Shown one piece after another: positions 45,201-52,662 of a stretch of DNA of 64,000 nt. Origin of the DNA: Methylococcales bacterium (GTDB lineage Bacteria > Pseudomonadota > Gammaproteobacteria > Methylococcales > Methylomonadaceae); contig JAQTPT010000009.1 in NCBI GenBank assembly GCA_028712795.1, forward strand, positions 25,183-89,182. Reading direction: 5' to 3'. Under the pieces are notes generated by a model, which ran no database searches, was not told where the DNA came from, and worked only from the letters and a program-made list of their open reading frames with translations. The translations under genes were made by a program, and so were the position numbers. Every line of letters starts with the position of its first letter. Positions within the stretch are counted from its first letter, which is position 1.

Positions 45201-47048
45201 GAAGGCTTCTGTCCGAAGAGTTTGCGGCACCTGTGGGCACAAACCTATCAAAATTTGGAAGGATTCTTCAGGATTTTCAAACTTTCTGGCGGCGGCCATC
45301 GCATGGCGAAAAGCTTCGCTGAGTTGTGGCTCGGACAGATGCGGAATAAGCCCAGCCAAGGCTTCGTACCTAGCCTTGCTATTGGGAATGTGGCGAGCAT
45401 GCAAGAGTCCTTGAAAGGGAGTCCAAATACACTGGCTGACGAACTTGGCAATCTGGTCTGCCGAACTAGTGGCGACAAGGCTGTTGATACTGGCGAAGCA
45501 CAACGCACAACGAACTTCTTCGGCTAAATGTGGCACCTTGCCGAGCCTTCCTCTCGGTTCACCGTTTTTGAGTTCGGCCAACCGCCACAGCAAATCGACG
45601 TCGGCTAAAAAGCCATCATAAGCATAGTTGCGGCGCTCATACCGAACCTGAATCCATTGTTCGTCGATAAGCGCATGCAACCGTCCCAGATCCTGGAGTT
45701 CGAATAGATGCGATGCAAGGTTATTTAATCCGTAATCATCGCAACGACGCCAGTCATCGCGGCAGGCGTTCCAATAGTAATTAATGATCTTGTCGTGCAT
45801 CCTCGCCGCGTCAAGGCGGTAATCCATATTCCCTGTGTCGTCCAGCAGAAATTGGGCGAAAGATCGGTGGAATGGGCGGAACGGGCCGTCAGGAAGTTCG
45901 CCGTCTAAATACTGCACGCATTTCCTGAGCGTTTGCTCAACTTCCCGCCCAGTGATGCCTTCGAGTTGCGCCTTCGTGAACCCGACCCTTTGCGCGACGG
46001 CGATCAGCCCTAACACCGGCCCAAATTCCTGAGCCCACTTGTCCTCGTCCGCCCCTAACTCACGATTCAAGAAATCGCGAAAATAGCCCGTCAGGCCGAC
46101 GGGAAACGAGACAGACTCCAAGTTGTCCAGAATTGGCAGACGCGTCGCTAGATCGGCAAGAACCAAGTGCACATACAAAAAATTGCCTTGGGCGGCGGCG
46201 GCAATCCGTGTTGCCAGTATTTCCCGCCGTTCGCCTTCAAGCCAAGCGAGCCGATCAAACGAATGGCTGCGCACGTCATCTACGGTAGGGGGCGCTTGTT
46301 CGATAAGGTCACAACGGCGGGCGCTTCCTAAATATTTCAACACGCGGCGATCGGGGCGGGTCGTCGCAATCACCCTGACTTGATCGGGCAAATCGTCGAG
46401 TTTCGCCAGTAAGCTGGCAAGATTGATCCCTTCTTCGCCGCCCGGTCTCGTGCGACCCAGGGTCTCGTCTAGAGCGTCAATGAGAAGGATCATCGGCTGT
46501 GAGTAGCCTTTGGCGTATAAGTTCTTAAGTGGGTTTCGCAAAGCGAGGTCGAAACTATCTTCTTGGCTAAGCGCCGCCAGATTGAGATTTTCAATGTGAA
46601 CGCCGGTCACGGAGCTGCCCGCATTAATCTCGTTGGCATATACTGCGCCCATGATCTGCACGCGGTCTTTGAGACTGGCGGCAAGGGCATCCGCGAATCC
46701 AGGGACTTGGCGGGTCAACTGGTTCGCGATATTTTCGGCACACGCACTAGGGGCGGTACTGCCACTGGCCCAAACGCAAAAATGCACGGCCTTGATCGAA
46801 GCACGAATGTATGCAAGCTGCGTCTTGGAAGTCGAATCAGCAGGGACTGGGCCGTAACCCGCGAGCCAAGCAGCGACCATGCTCTTGCCAGCACCTGGCT
46901 CCCCGGTGAGCAGGAAAACACGCTCATGCGTGTGCTCAAACCACTCGCAAATTAAGGGAAGAAGCCATCTACGGCCAGTGAAGCTATCAACCGTAGCGAC
47001 GAGACGCTGCGGCAACGAAGATTCTGATCTGAAACGACTTGACTCCAT
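42279..47048 (-). CDS. STAND/NACHT NTPase D with helical repeats
   Basis: 1589 residues. DSFTGRRWLLPL (21-32), Walker A GEPGAGKS (49-56), Walker B MILLIDALDE (about 205), sensor ATTRPDRRVLKYL, then FRPFHRSFAQFLL. The linker after residue 430 resembles that of NTPase B. From about 540 to 1570 it is a solenoid of roughly 32-34-residue helical units with LAPxLP and LLxEALAxVR; pairs of units form 64-residue super-repeats, two of which are almost identical at DNA level. It probably forms an operon with the caspase-like gene. Only 80 bp of native upstream DNA remain before the IS3 element. Confidence 0.92.
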   Translation of the reverse strand: MESSRFRSESSLPQRLVATVDSFTGRRWLLPLICEWFEHTHERVFLLTGEPGAGKSMVAAWLAGYGPVPADSTSKTQLAYIRASIKAVHFCVWASGSTAPSACAENIANQLTRQVPGFADALAASLKDRVQIMGAVYANEINAGSSVTGVHIENLNLAALSQEDSFDLALRNPLKNLYAKGYSQPMILLIDALDETLGRTRPGGEEGINLASLLAKLDDLPDQVRVIATTRPDRRVLKYLGSARRCDLIEQAPPTVDDVRSHSFDRLAWLEGERREILATRIAAAAQGNFLYVHLVLADLATRLPILDNLESVSFPVGLTGYFRDFLNRELGADEDKWAQEFGPVLGLIAVAQRVGFTKAQLEGITGREVEQTLRKCVQYLDGELPDGPFRPFHRSFAQFLLDDTGNMDYRLDAARMHDKIINYYWNACRDDWRRCDDYGLNNLASHLFELQDLGRLHALIDEQWIQVRYERRNYAYDGFLADVDLLWRLAELKNGEPRGRLGKVPHLAEEVRCALCFASINSLVATSSADQIAKFVSQCIWTPFQGLLHARHIPNSKARYEALAGLIPHLSEPQLSEAFRHAMAAARKFENPEESFQILIGLCPQVPQTLRTEAFIHAVVAANKLTNKNRIIETGNYTHWTTIQTENRNKAFHALGEMLVALFPQLPPGSPLLEQFKAACDREDEKTRTQRLFDFLSHLPKSSPELSADTGTGNQLGDDDPKATGFTTTLLDSKQSETLVEIVLAPICIEDGCERAWTLIAFSQSSVDSSCATAIRDALQALSRTTYNDYEMGQAIAEAITRLSPYVAKKLPVEMLAIVRGIANDDGKAKALSSLAPYLPESLLDEEMVIVTSIGHGRAAEALAGFAPSMNEPFLDQAISVVGEIDGDWGRAKALCAMAPSLPVPLLLRALKIARGLGNDHARLKALIALIPRLPEALLAETASVLTPLVQEALAITRSLSDWQKQRDALTALVPYLSVDLLGETLSWVCKMDWDWAKCEILLALPPNLPSPLLRDALAIVRSLSDTGAQVSALTALAPCLPESLLAEALAFVGQLGQDKSKVAGLAVLAPRLTQALLPEVLAIARNLGTDETRAEALATVSPYLPDSLVEQALAWVGQMSQDKAKATALTALAPRIPQTLLSEALATVRSLGADETRIECLSAVLPYLPDSLVEQALAWVGQMEQDQIRAVGLVALVPKLPSLLLPEALALTRGFGVTERQVDVLTAVIPYLANDLLGETLEWIREMGRAVGWSSYSYVVRALTALAPHLPSALLPDALTVAFELEKSGSYWYCPKSLRILLFFRLSDLVPEPLRNSALTKAYEVAKEIRDSDYYELSSDIENLCTLARMLPAEEGSDIYLRLIGMAKNTSAGRNYSEWLASARVGALAKVFTYMDGALLDETLLSVAVAATLECSHDLLPGGGHTQLMSGGEYLQVNPWAILGLYFSADRLSAIYPWSVVLDYIAEPLLPKALALARTHKNEEWLFTLVPRLPLSILPEALLAAQEIGGKAILARLVARYPDIFAKLSPSDLYPAFRDTIKEMAMLDRKVFLQQLRTLYPIIEALGGQRAAGGITQAIRVVGHWWP
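43494..43740 (-). repeat. exact 55-bp direct repeats inside NTPase D
   Basis: 43494-43548 and 43686-43740 are identical over 55 bp, 192 bp (64 codons) apart, so exactly one super-repeat in frame. They encode the same segment (LPDSLVEQALAWVGQM). The exact identity implies recent duplication or ongoing gene conversion. Confidence 0.9.
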
Positions 47049-47187
47049 GGCGGCTCATGCCCCTCTCAATGCTCTTTTCTCAATCTCATAGACTCCGTCG
47101 TCAGTTCGGTGCCAGGGCAATCATGTAATGGTTTAATAAAACCGGACACTTCTAAAGACAGATTTATAATATCACTAGAGGTGAAAA

Positions 47188-47499
47188 ATGAGTACTGAAA
47201 ATAAACAGAAACGACCCAAATACACGCTTGAATTTAAAAAGGATACAGCAAAATTAGTTTTTGAAAAAGGCTATACCCAGGAACAAGCAGCTAATAATCT
47301 GGGCATATCAAAAAGCGCGCTTAGTCGTTGGGTTCGCGCTGAACGAGGCCCTACCAAAGGATCAACAGGAAAATCTGCAAGCATCAATTTAGATAGTCAT
47401 GCCGAATTGCAGAAATTACGAAAGGAAAACGAACAGTTACACATGGAGCGAGAAATATTAAAAAAGGCGGCGGTCTTCTTTGCGAAAGAAGTCGAATAA
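47188..47499 (+). CDS. IS3-family OrfA
   Basis: 103-residue DNA-binding subunit with an N-terminal helix-turn-helix (TQEQAANNLGISKSALSRWV) and a C-terminal leucine-zipper-like coil (LQKLRKENEQLHMEREILKK). The A6G run at 47460-47466 allows a -1 frameshift to OrfB. Confidence 0.93.
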   Translation: MSTENKQKRPKYTLEFKKDTAKLVFEKGYTQEQAANNLGISKSALSRWVRAERGPTKGSTGKSASINLDSHAELQKLRKENEQLHMEREILKKAAVFFAKEVE

Positions 47500-47525
47500 A
47501 ATACGGATTTATTCGAGAGCAACAG

Positions 47526-48365
47526 ATGACCTATCCTGTAGCGGTATTATGCCGTGTCATGCAAGTGAGTACCAGTGCGTATTATGCCTGGGCTAAACAG
47601 CCTGAAACGACAGAAACAACCAAGAAAAATGAAAAGCTTGAAACTAAAATTCGTCAAATTTTCGATGAATTTAAACAGACTTATGGTTCTCGTCGTTTGG
47701 TAGGCGAATTACATAAAGCTGGCTTCAAAGTCGGACGTTATAAAGTACGTACATTAATGAAGAAATTGGGATTGAAACCACGCTACCCTAAACGATTTAA
47801 AGTGACTACAGATAGTAATCATAACGAAGCGATTTCTCCAAATATCCTTGATCGCAACTTTGATGTTGTAGCGCCTAATAAAGTCTGGACGACCGATATT
47901 ACCTACGTCTGGACACTGGAAGGCTGGCTATATGTAGCAATTGTGCTGGATTTATTTTCGCGGCAAATCGTCGTCTGGTCAATTGCTGACCATATGCGGA
48001 CTTCATTATGTACTAACGCACTACAGATGGCATTCTGGCGTAGAAAATCGGAACCGGGACTTCTACATCACTCAGATCGGGGAAGCCAATATGCCAGTGA
48101 AGAATACCGTAACCACCTAAATATCATGAAGATAGAACAAAGCATGAGCCGTAAAGGAAACTGCTGGGATAATGCACCGACAGAACGATTTTTTCGTAGC
48201 TTGAAACATGAACAATTAAATTACGAGAGATTTAGAACAAAAGAAGCTGCAAAGTTAAGTGTGATTGACTATGTGGCTTTTTATAATGGTAAACGGGCTC
48301 ATTCAAAACTAGGCTACCAATCGCCATTAGATTTTGAGCGGGAATTTTATAAGAAAGTGGCTTAA
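47526..48365 (+). CDS. IS3-family OrfB (DDE transposase)
   Basis: 279 residues from the first ATG. The rve-type integrase core has TTDITYVW, HHSDRGSQYAS and NAPTERFF, giving the DDE triad. The same frame is open upstream to the A-run at 47460, so the active enzyme is probably an OrfAB fusion made by -1 frameshifting. No inactivating change is seen. Confidence 0.94.
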   Translation: MTYPVAVLCRVMQVSTSAYYAWAKQPETTETTKKNEKLETKIRQIFDEFKQTYGSRRLVGELHKAGFKVGRYKVRTLMKKLGLKPRYPKRFKVTTDSNHNEAISPNILDRNFDVVAPNKVWTTDITYVWTLEGWLYVAIVLDLFSRQIVVWSIADHMRTSLCTNALQMAFWRRKSEPGLLHHSDRGSQYASEEYRNHLNIMKIEQSMSRKGNCWDNAPTERFFRSLKHEQLNYERFRTKEAAKLSVIDYVAFYNGKRAHSKLGYQSPLDFEREFYKKVA

Positions 48366-48688
48366 GAAAGTGTCCGGTTTTGCTTGACCATAACATTTTA
48401 TATTGGCACTTAGGGAAGAGAAGGAGCATCCTCTTTTATTGCTTCGAGTTGATACATAAAATTTTTAATTTAAATATGAGCTAAAAAGATAATCTCGCTG
48501 TTTCCTTTTGGTATGTGGCTACCAAAGAATGACGGTACATGTATGGCCGCTGTTCAACGTTAAGCGGACGTTGATTTACATTTACCGACTGGCAGAAGTT
48601 GGCAAACAGCCGAACCCCAAGTTGCTAAATTGTTTGCCGGAAAGCGGCCAGTCGTGACCGTCGCAAATTGGGACATAGCAATATAGAT

Positions 48689-48991
48689 ATGCAATTTCTT
48701 GTTAACTCCTTCGTATGTATTACTCAAATAGCGATATTCCTTCTGTTATATGTGTTGGCACCACATCGCAACATCGAAAAGAAAAACAAATCAAAGTATG
48801 ACCAGATGGCATTACTTACAACAATTTTTCTTGGAGTAGCTTCCTATTCAGCTTATTCGTCAGGTTATGGTGATAGAAATTTAGCCTACGATACAGAACT
48901 AACTATCAACCTTTATCAACATTATCTTTTAGTTGCATATTGTTTTTGTAGTCTTTGGTCGTTTCACTACCGTACACTTTTCACCGTATAA
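48689..48991 (+). CDS. small hypothetical membrane protein
   Basis: About 100 residues with three hydrophobic segments (near 5-22, 40-58 and 73-92). Family not recognised. AT-rich codon use differs from the GC-rich island. A TTG 7 codons upstream is also open, and no strong ribosome-binding site is visible, so the gene is uncertain. It lies between the IS3 element and a transposase relic. The stretch 48391-48688 holds nothing recognisable. Confidence 0.4.
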   Translation: MQFLVNSFVCITQIAIFLLLYVLAPHRNIEKKNKSKYDQMALLTTIFLGVASYSAYSSGYGDRNLAYDTELTINLYQHYLLVAYCFCSLWSFHYRTLFTV

Positions 48992-49020
48992 AGATACATA
49001 TTTAATATCAATTGTTACAA

Positions 49021-49362
49021 CTTCATAATGGAAAACGAACAAAACGGGGGAAGCGGTATACCATTAGTTAAAAACCGTTTTAATAAGCGCTTACCTAATT
49101 CAAACAAACTTAAATCGCAGCGGTCTGTTCTGTGAATAGTCTTATGCCATCCCGTTTTCAGGGCATAAACGCCCAAATAAATCATCCACACATAAGCCAG
49201 AGAGAGGGCAATCAGCAGTCAAGAAACCCGCATGGGGCCAACTAACCCTGATTTTTGCAACTGAAACCCACGGCCTTTAAAATCCGAAAACATCGTTTCA
49301 ATGCGGAAACGTTTTCGGTACCATCGACAGGCCTCTTCAGGCAGCGTAAAATTGCTGACCAG
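49021..49362 (-). pseudogene. transposase C-terminal relic
   Basis: On the minus strand the DNA reads WYRKRFRIETMFSDFKGRGF, then QLQKSGLVGPMRVS, an in-frame TGA, then LLIALSLAYVWM and HKTIHRTDRCDLSLFELGKR. This is the C-terminal end of an IS4-like DDE transposase with its catalytic Glu region. The rest is missing. It marks the right border of the IS-rich stretch. Confidence 0.75.
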
Positions 49363-49477
49363 ATGCTTACACGCTCGTGATTAATAGACGTTCAATTTTC
49401 GAAAAGCAGTCGTTCGGTTAGAACACCAAACTTTGGTTCTGACCAACGATATTCCAAAGCGGTAGTTCAAGAATAAG

Positions 49478-49870
49478 TCAATCGGATCGAACAAGTGCTA
49501 CAATTGCCCAAAGGGTGACACCCAGTGCCGCTACCAGACCTGACACCTGAATGCCGTAGGCCCAAACGCGCAGGAGAGTTACATTGGTCGCGATATCCCT
49601 CGGCTTTTCAGGCGATGTCCCTTGAAGCTTGGCTTTTTTGGTTTTGGCGGAATCTGTCGGTATTGCCATTCCAGCCGGGCGGCCATCGGCCGGGCGATCG
49701 GGCAGGAAGGTAGCGATTTCCGCAGAAATACAGCTCTTGACCGTTTCAGCGATGGGACCAGCTACAAAAAAAGCTACACAAAGAGCCGCTCCAAGCTTGG
49801 CGATAGTGTTCGCCAATCGAAGCCAATACATCCAGGCGATTTTTTCATCTGCCGAGCCGTTCATGGACAT
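49478..49870 (-). CDS. small two-helix membrane protein, last gene of the operon
   Basis: 130 residues, family not recognised. Two membrane segments (about 19-42 and 105-126) are separated by a 60-residue hydrophilic loop. It starts 3 bp after the stop of the 626-residue gene and is surely co-translated with it. A partner of that membrane protein is the natural inference. Confidence 0.7.
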   Translation of the reverse strand: MSMNGSADEKIAWMYWLRLANTIAKLGAALCVAFFVAGPIAETVKSCISAEIATFLPDRPADGRPAGMAIPTDSAKTKKAKLQGTSPEKPRDIATNVTLLRVWAYGIQVSGLVAALGVTLWAIVALVRSD

Positions 49871-49873
49871 CTC

Positions 49874-51754
49874 CTATTTTCTGGAAGCGATGGAATACAA
49901 ATGTGAAATAAATACACCTAAGTGGAGAAAGCCGCTCATTATCGCCGTACATACCACGGCGACTTGCGGCCATCTCGGTGTATCGTTCTTGCAAGAAGCG
50001 GTGGACTGCGCGGCGATGGATACACAATCAGGATGCGGAATGGGTGTTCCAATGGAGAAAAATGACGAAATGGCATCCGATACACTCGCCTGCCAACATT
50101 CGTTGTAAGGCGTAGCCCAATAGAACAGCACGCTTAACCCAATGATCCAAACTGCCAAGGCAACCACAAACCCGGCGAAGGAGCGCAGCAGCCATTCCAG
50201 ATAGCGCAGCAGTGGCTTGAATATCAGCCGATACCAGTGCTGTTTCATCCAGAGGGTGTGGTGCAGATGTCTGACGCGATCCATGCAAATCTGCTCCTCA
50301 TCGTACTGATTGTAATCGCGCAGGATACGGACCAAATGGTTCACGACGCTCAACTGGATATTGAGGGATGCTGCCTCTCTTTCACTGGGTGAGAACCAAC
50401 GAGCAATCGAGTAGGCATCACGCTCGATTTCCTTGAGACGGCCTCGCAAGGGAATGTGATATTCGACGCCGGTGAACTGGCATTCGGCATAGAGTTCGAA
50501 CCGGTGCTTCAGCGACAGGGCATCCGCGGCGGTCGTGGGGGTCTTGCCCCCCAGGAGTTCCAGCGCGTCACCGGCAAGCACAGCGCCCTGCACGGTGGAT
50601 TCTACCGAGAACACGCCATCGGCCAGCTTTTTTTCCGCGCGCTTGAGGAGGAACCGCGCGATTAGCAAGAAAATGCCCGGGCTGCTGTGGCCAGAACCTT
50701 CACCGTTCTGTGTCGTTTGCCGCCAATCGGGAGGCCAGATAAAGCCTTCCCCCGTGCCGCGATGGAGCTTGCCTGAAACGGGGGCCGTCCATTTAAGTCG
50801 GTCGTGGAGTTTCGATTCCTCCCATACTGAAAACAAGCCGGCATGGGGCTTGTGGAGTCGGCAAATCGTCCTGCCCATGGCCTTTTGGCCGTTGACATAA
50901 AACTTGTTCCTTGCCTGTTTGTCTTCATCGCCTGGCACCCTCTGGTCAGAGGTCACGAGAATGCGGTGTTCCGCCTCTTCGAGCCGAGGGAAGACCGCCT
51001 TGCGAGCCAAGAAATCCGAAAGTCCGCGCCCTCCGTCTGGAAAATTGAGAAAAACGTCCTCCAGGGCGAGGGTGATTCCGGGCTTTTTCCACGCGGAATC
51101 CGCGCGCTGTCCAAGAACCGTTTCGGAGGCCGCACGTTCCGAGAGCGGCAGGGTACGGAAACCGAACCGGTAGGCGGCATAGGCGTGCAAATACGCGTAA
51201 TCGGTTTCTTCGTCCAGGGCAATGGCCAAGGCTTTACGGCGTGGCAGGTAAGAAGAATCGTGGTGGCTCCGTTCGTCGTCGATAGCGCGTTCCCGTATCC
51301 AGTCGCGCAAGCCTCCGCCATCGAAAAGTGGCGATTGCTTCGGCGCATACAGGTTGCGCAGGCCATGTCCAGCGTGGAAGCCTTCAAGCGTGGCTTGCTG
51401 ATTCGGGTCTCCGAGAATGGTTCCGAATAACCAGCGCACCTCGGGAAAGGCCAGAATTAACATCGCCAGCAAGGAGTCGAGCCCTTGGCTAAGGAGCGGA
51501 TTGAGGCGAAAAGGGTGGACTTGCGAGACCAGCACCATCACAGGGTCTTCCACGAGCCAGCGGGAAAACTCCACAGCGATGTCCTCGAATATGGAAGCGG
51601 GTGTGGGATTGCCCGGAATCAGCAATCTCCGCCGTTTCCAATTGCACGCATCGCCGTCCACGCGTGTCCGGGATCGCGAAAGCGCGGCGAATTCTGCGGC
51701 ATCCTCCAAAGCCTCGAACTCATTTTCCTGCTGGGCGAGGAAAACGACGATCAC
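49874..51754 (-). CDS. unrecognised protein with C-terminal two-helix, pore-like membrane region
   Basis: 626 residues, family not recognised. The first about 500 residues look soluble: an alpha/beta start (MIVVFLAQQ, then DPVMVLVSQVHPF) and a long mixed region. Near the C-terminus are two membrane helices (about 527-547 and 596-618). The loop between them has DAISSFFSIGTPIP (about 560-573), which loosely resembles the pore helix and selectivity region of two-helix cation channels but lacks GYGD. Overlaps the 303-residue gene by 4 bp. If the likeness holds, it would be a membrane effector gated by its soluble part. Confidence 0.65.
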   Translation of the reverse strand: MIVVFLAQQENEFEALEDAAEFAALSRSRTRVDGDACNWKRRRLLIPGNPTPASIFEDIAVEFSRWLVEDPVMVLVSQVHPFRLNPLLSQGLDSLLAMLILAFPEVRWLFGTILGDPNQQATLEGFHAGHGLRNLYAPKQSPLFDGGGLRDWIRERAIDDERSHHDSSYLPRRKALAIALDEETDYAYLHAYAAYRFGFRTLPLSERAASETVLGQRADSAWKKPGITLALEDVFLNFPDGGRGLSDFLARKAVFPRLEEAEHRILVTSDQRVPGDEDKQARNKFYVNGQKAMGRTICRLHKPHAGLFSVWEESKLHDRLKWTAPVSGKLHRGTGEGFIWPPDWRQTTQNGEGSGHSSPGIFLLIARFLLKRAEKKLADGVFSVESTVQGAVLAGDALELLGGKTPTTAADALSLKHRFELYAECQFTGVEYHIPLRGRLKEIERDAYSIARWFSPSEREAASLNIQLSVVNHLVRILRDYNQYDEEQICMDRVRHLHHTLWMKQHWYRLIFKPLLRYLEWLLRSFAGFVVALAVWIIGLSVLFYWATPYNECWQASVSDAISSFFSIGTPIPHPDCVSIAAQSTASCKNDTPRWPQVAVVCTAIMSGFLHLGVFISHLYSIASRK

Positions 51755-52662
51755 GGCGAATCCAGCTCGGTCTGTCCGGGAGAAACCGCTTCCGATGGAG
51801 GGTTCAGAGTTCTGGTATAGGCCACGGATAGTGCCTTGAATTTCTCCAGAAAGTCATCGGCCTTGTCGAAAGGAAGATTTTTCAGAGCCTTCAGCAGGGT
51901 GATGCCGGGTTCGGCAAGCCGTCGTTGCTGCGGGTCTGTCACCTTATCCCAAATGCCTATTACGTTTTCCGAAGTTAATCCTATACTGGACAATACCGAG
52001 ATAACATCCTCCCGCGCGGTATTCAACGCGAGTTGAAAATCCGCCTCTGTTAACCCGGAGTAGCCGCGATTGCCTAGGTCCACATAAAGCGGAAACAACG
52101 CCTCGATAATCCTTTGTGCGGGGTCTTCGAAATGAAAGAATTCTTCGGCCTTATTCCATGCGTCGTGTAATGCGATCAGCGCATCATGAAAGCTCAAAGT
52201 CTGCGTGTTCTTGAACAAATCTTTCACCTTTTTTATGTCGTCATTCCACGGATAGGGACTCGTTTCTGAGAATGGCATCAAATGCGCATCTCGGGTAAAC
52301 CCGGCTGATTCGAAATTTTGCTCCTTGAACTTATCCCACACAAGTTCCAAAGTCGCGTCATCAACATTCACGCCACCGTGGTGCCAAATACGAGCAGCGC
52401 TACCCACAATGTTGTAAAGTTTCTTTTTGCATGCTGGTTTTCCGCCGGGAAGCTCATTGTCGCAATAGACAAGAATGTAACACTGACTATTAATCTTGTT
52501 CAGATTCAGCCATTCTGTATTCTTCCAGAAATGACGCGTGTCATCTTCGCCATGTTCTATGGCGACCACACCGTTATGGAAGCCCCATGATTCCAACTCG
52601 GTATCGCCGCTACTTGGGCGGTGATTTAATAAAATCAGGTAGCGTGCCCCATCTAGGCTCAT
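51751..52662 (-). CDS. unrecognised 303-residue protein
   Basis: No family recognised and no signal peptide or membrane segment. The N-terminal half is alpha/beta with strands such as RYLILLNH and QCYILVYCDN; the C-terminal half is helical and acidic. It overlaps the ATPase gene and the membrane-protein gene by 4 bp on each side (ATGA), so the three are made together and probably in fixed ratio. It could bridge sensor and effector. Confidence 0.7.
   Translation of the reverse strand: MSLDGARYLILLNHRPSSGDTELESWGFHNGVVAIEHGEDDTRHFWKNTEWLNLNKINSQCYILVYCDNELPGGKPACKKKLYNIVGSAARIWHHGGVNVDDATLELVWDKFKEQNFESAGFTRDAHLMPFSETSPYPWNDDIKKVKDLFKNTQTLSFHDALIALHDAWNKAEEFFHFEDPAQRIIEALFPLYVDLGNRGYSGLTEADFQLALNTAREDVISVLSSIGLTSENVIGIWDKVTDPQQRRLAEPGITLLKALKNLPFDKADDFLEKFKALSVAYTRTLNPPSEAVSPGQTELDSP

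Larger units (their letters stand above)
47129..48390 (+). mobile_element. IS3-family insertion sequence (1262 bp)
   Basis: Terminal inverted repeats of 23 bp with four mismatches, starting TGGTTTAATAAAACCGGACA and ending in the complement with GCTTGACCA. It is flanked by the 3-bp duplication TAA (47126-47128 and 48391-48393). It carries orfA and orfB with an A-run frameshift site and no visible lesion, so it may be active. Confidence 0.92.
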
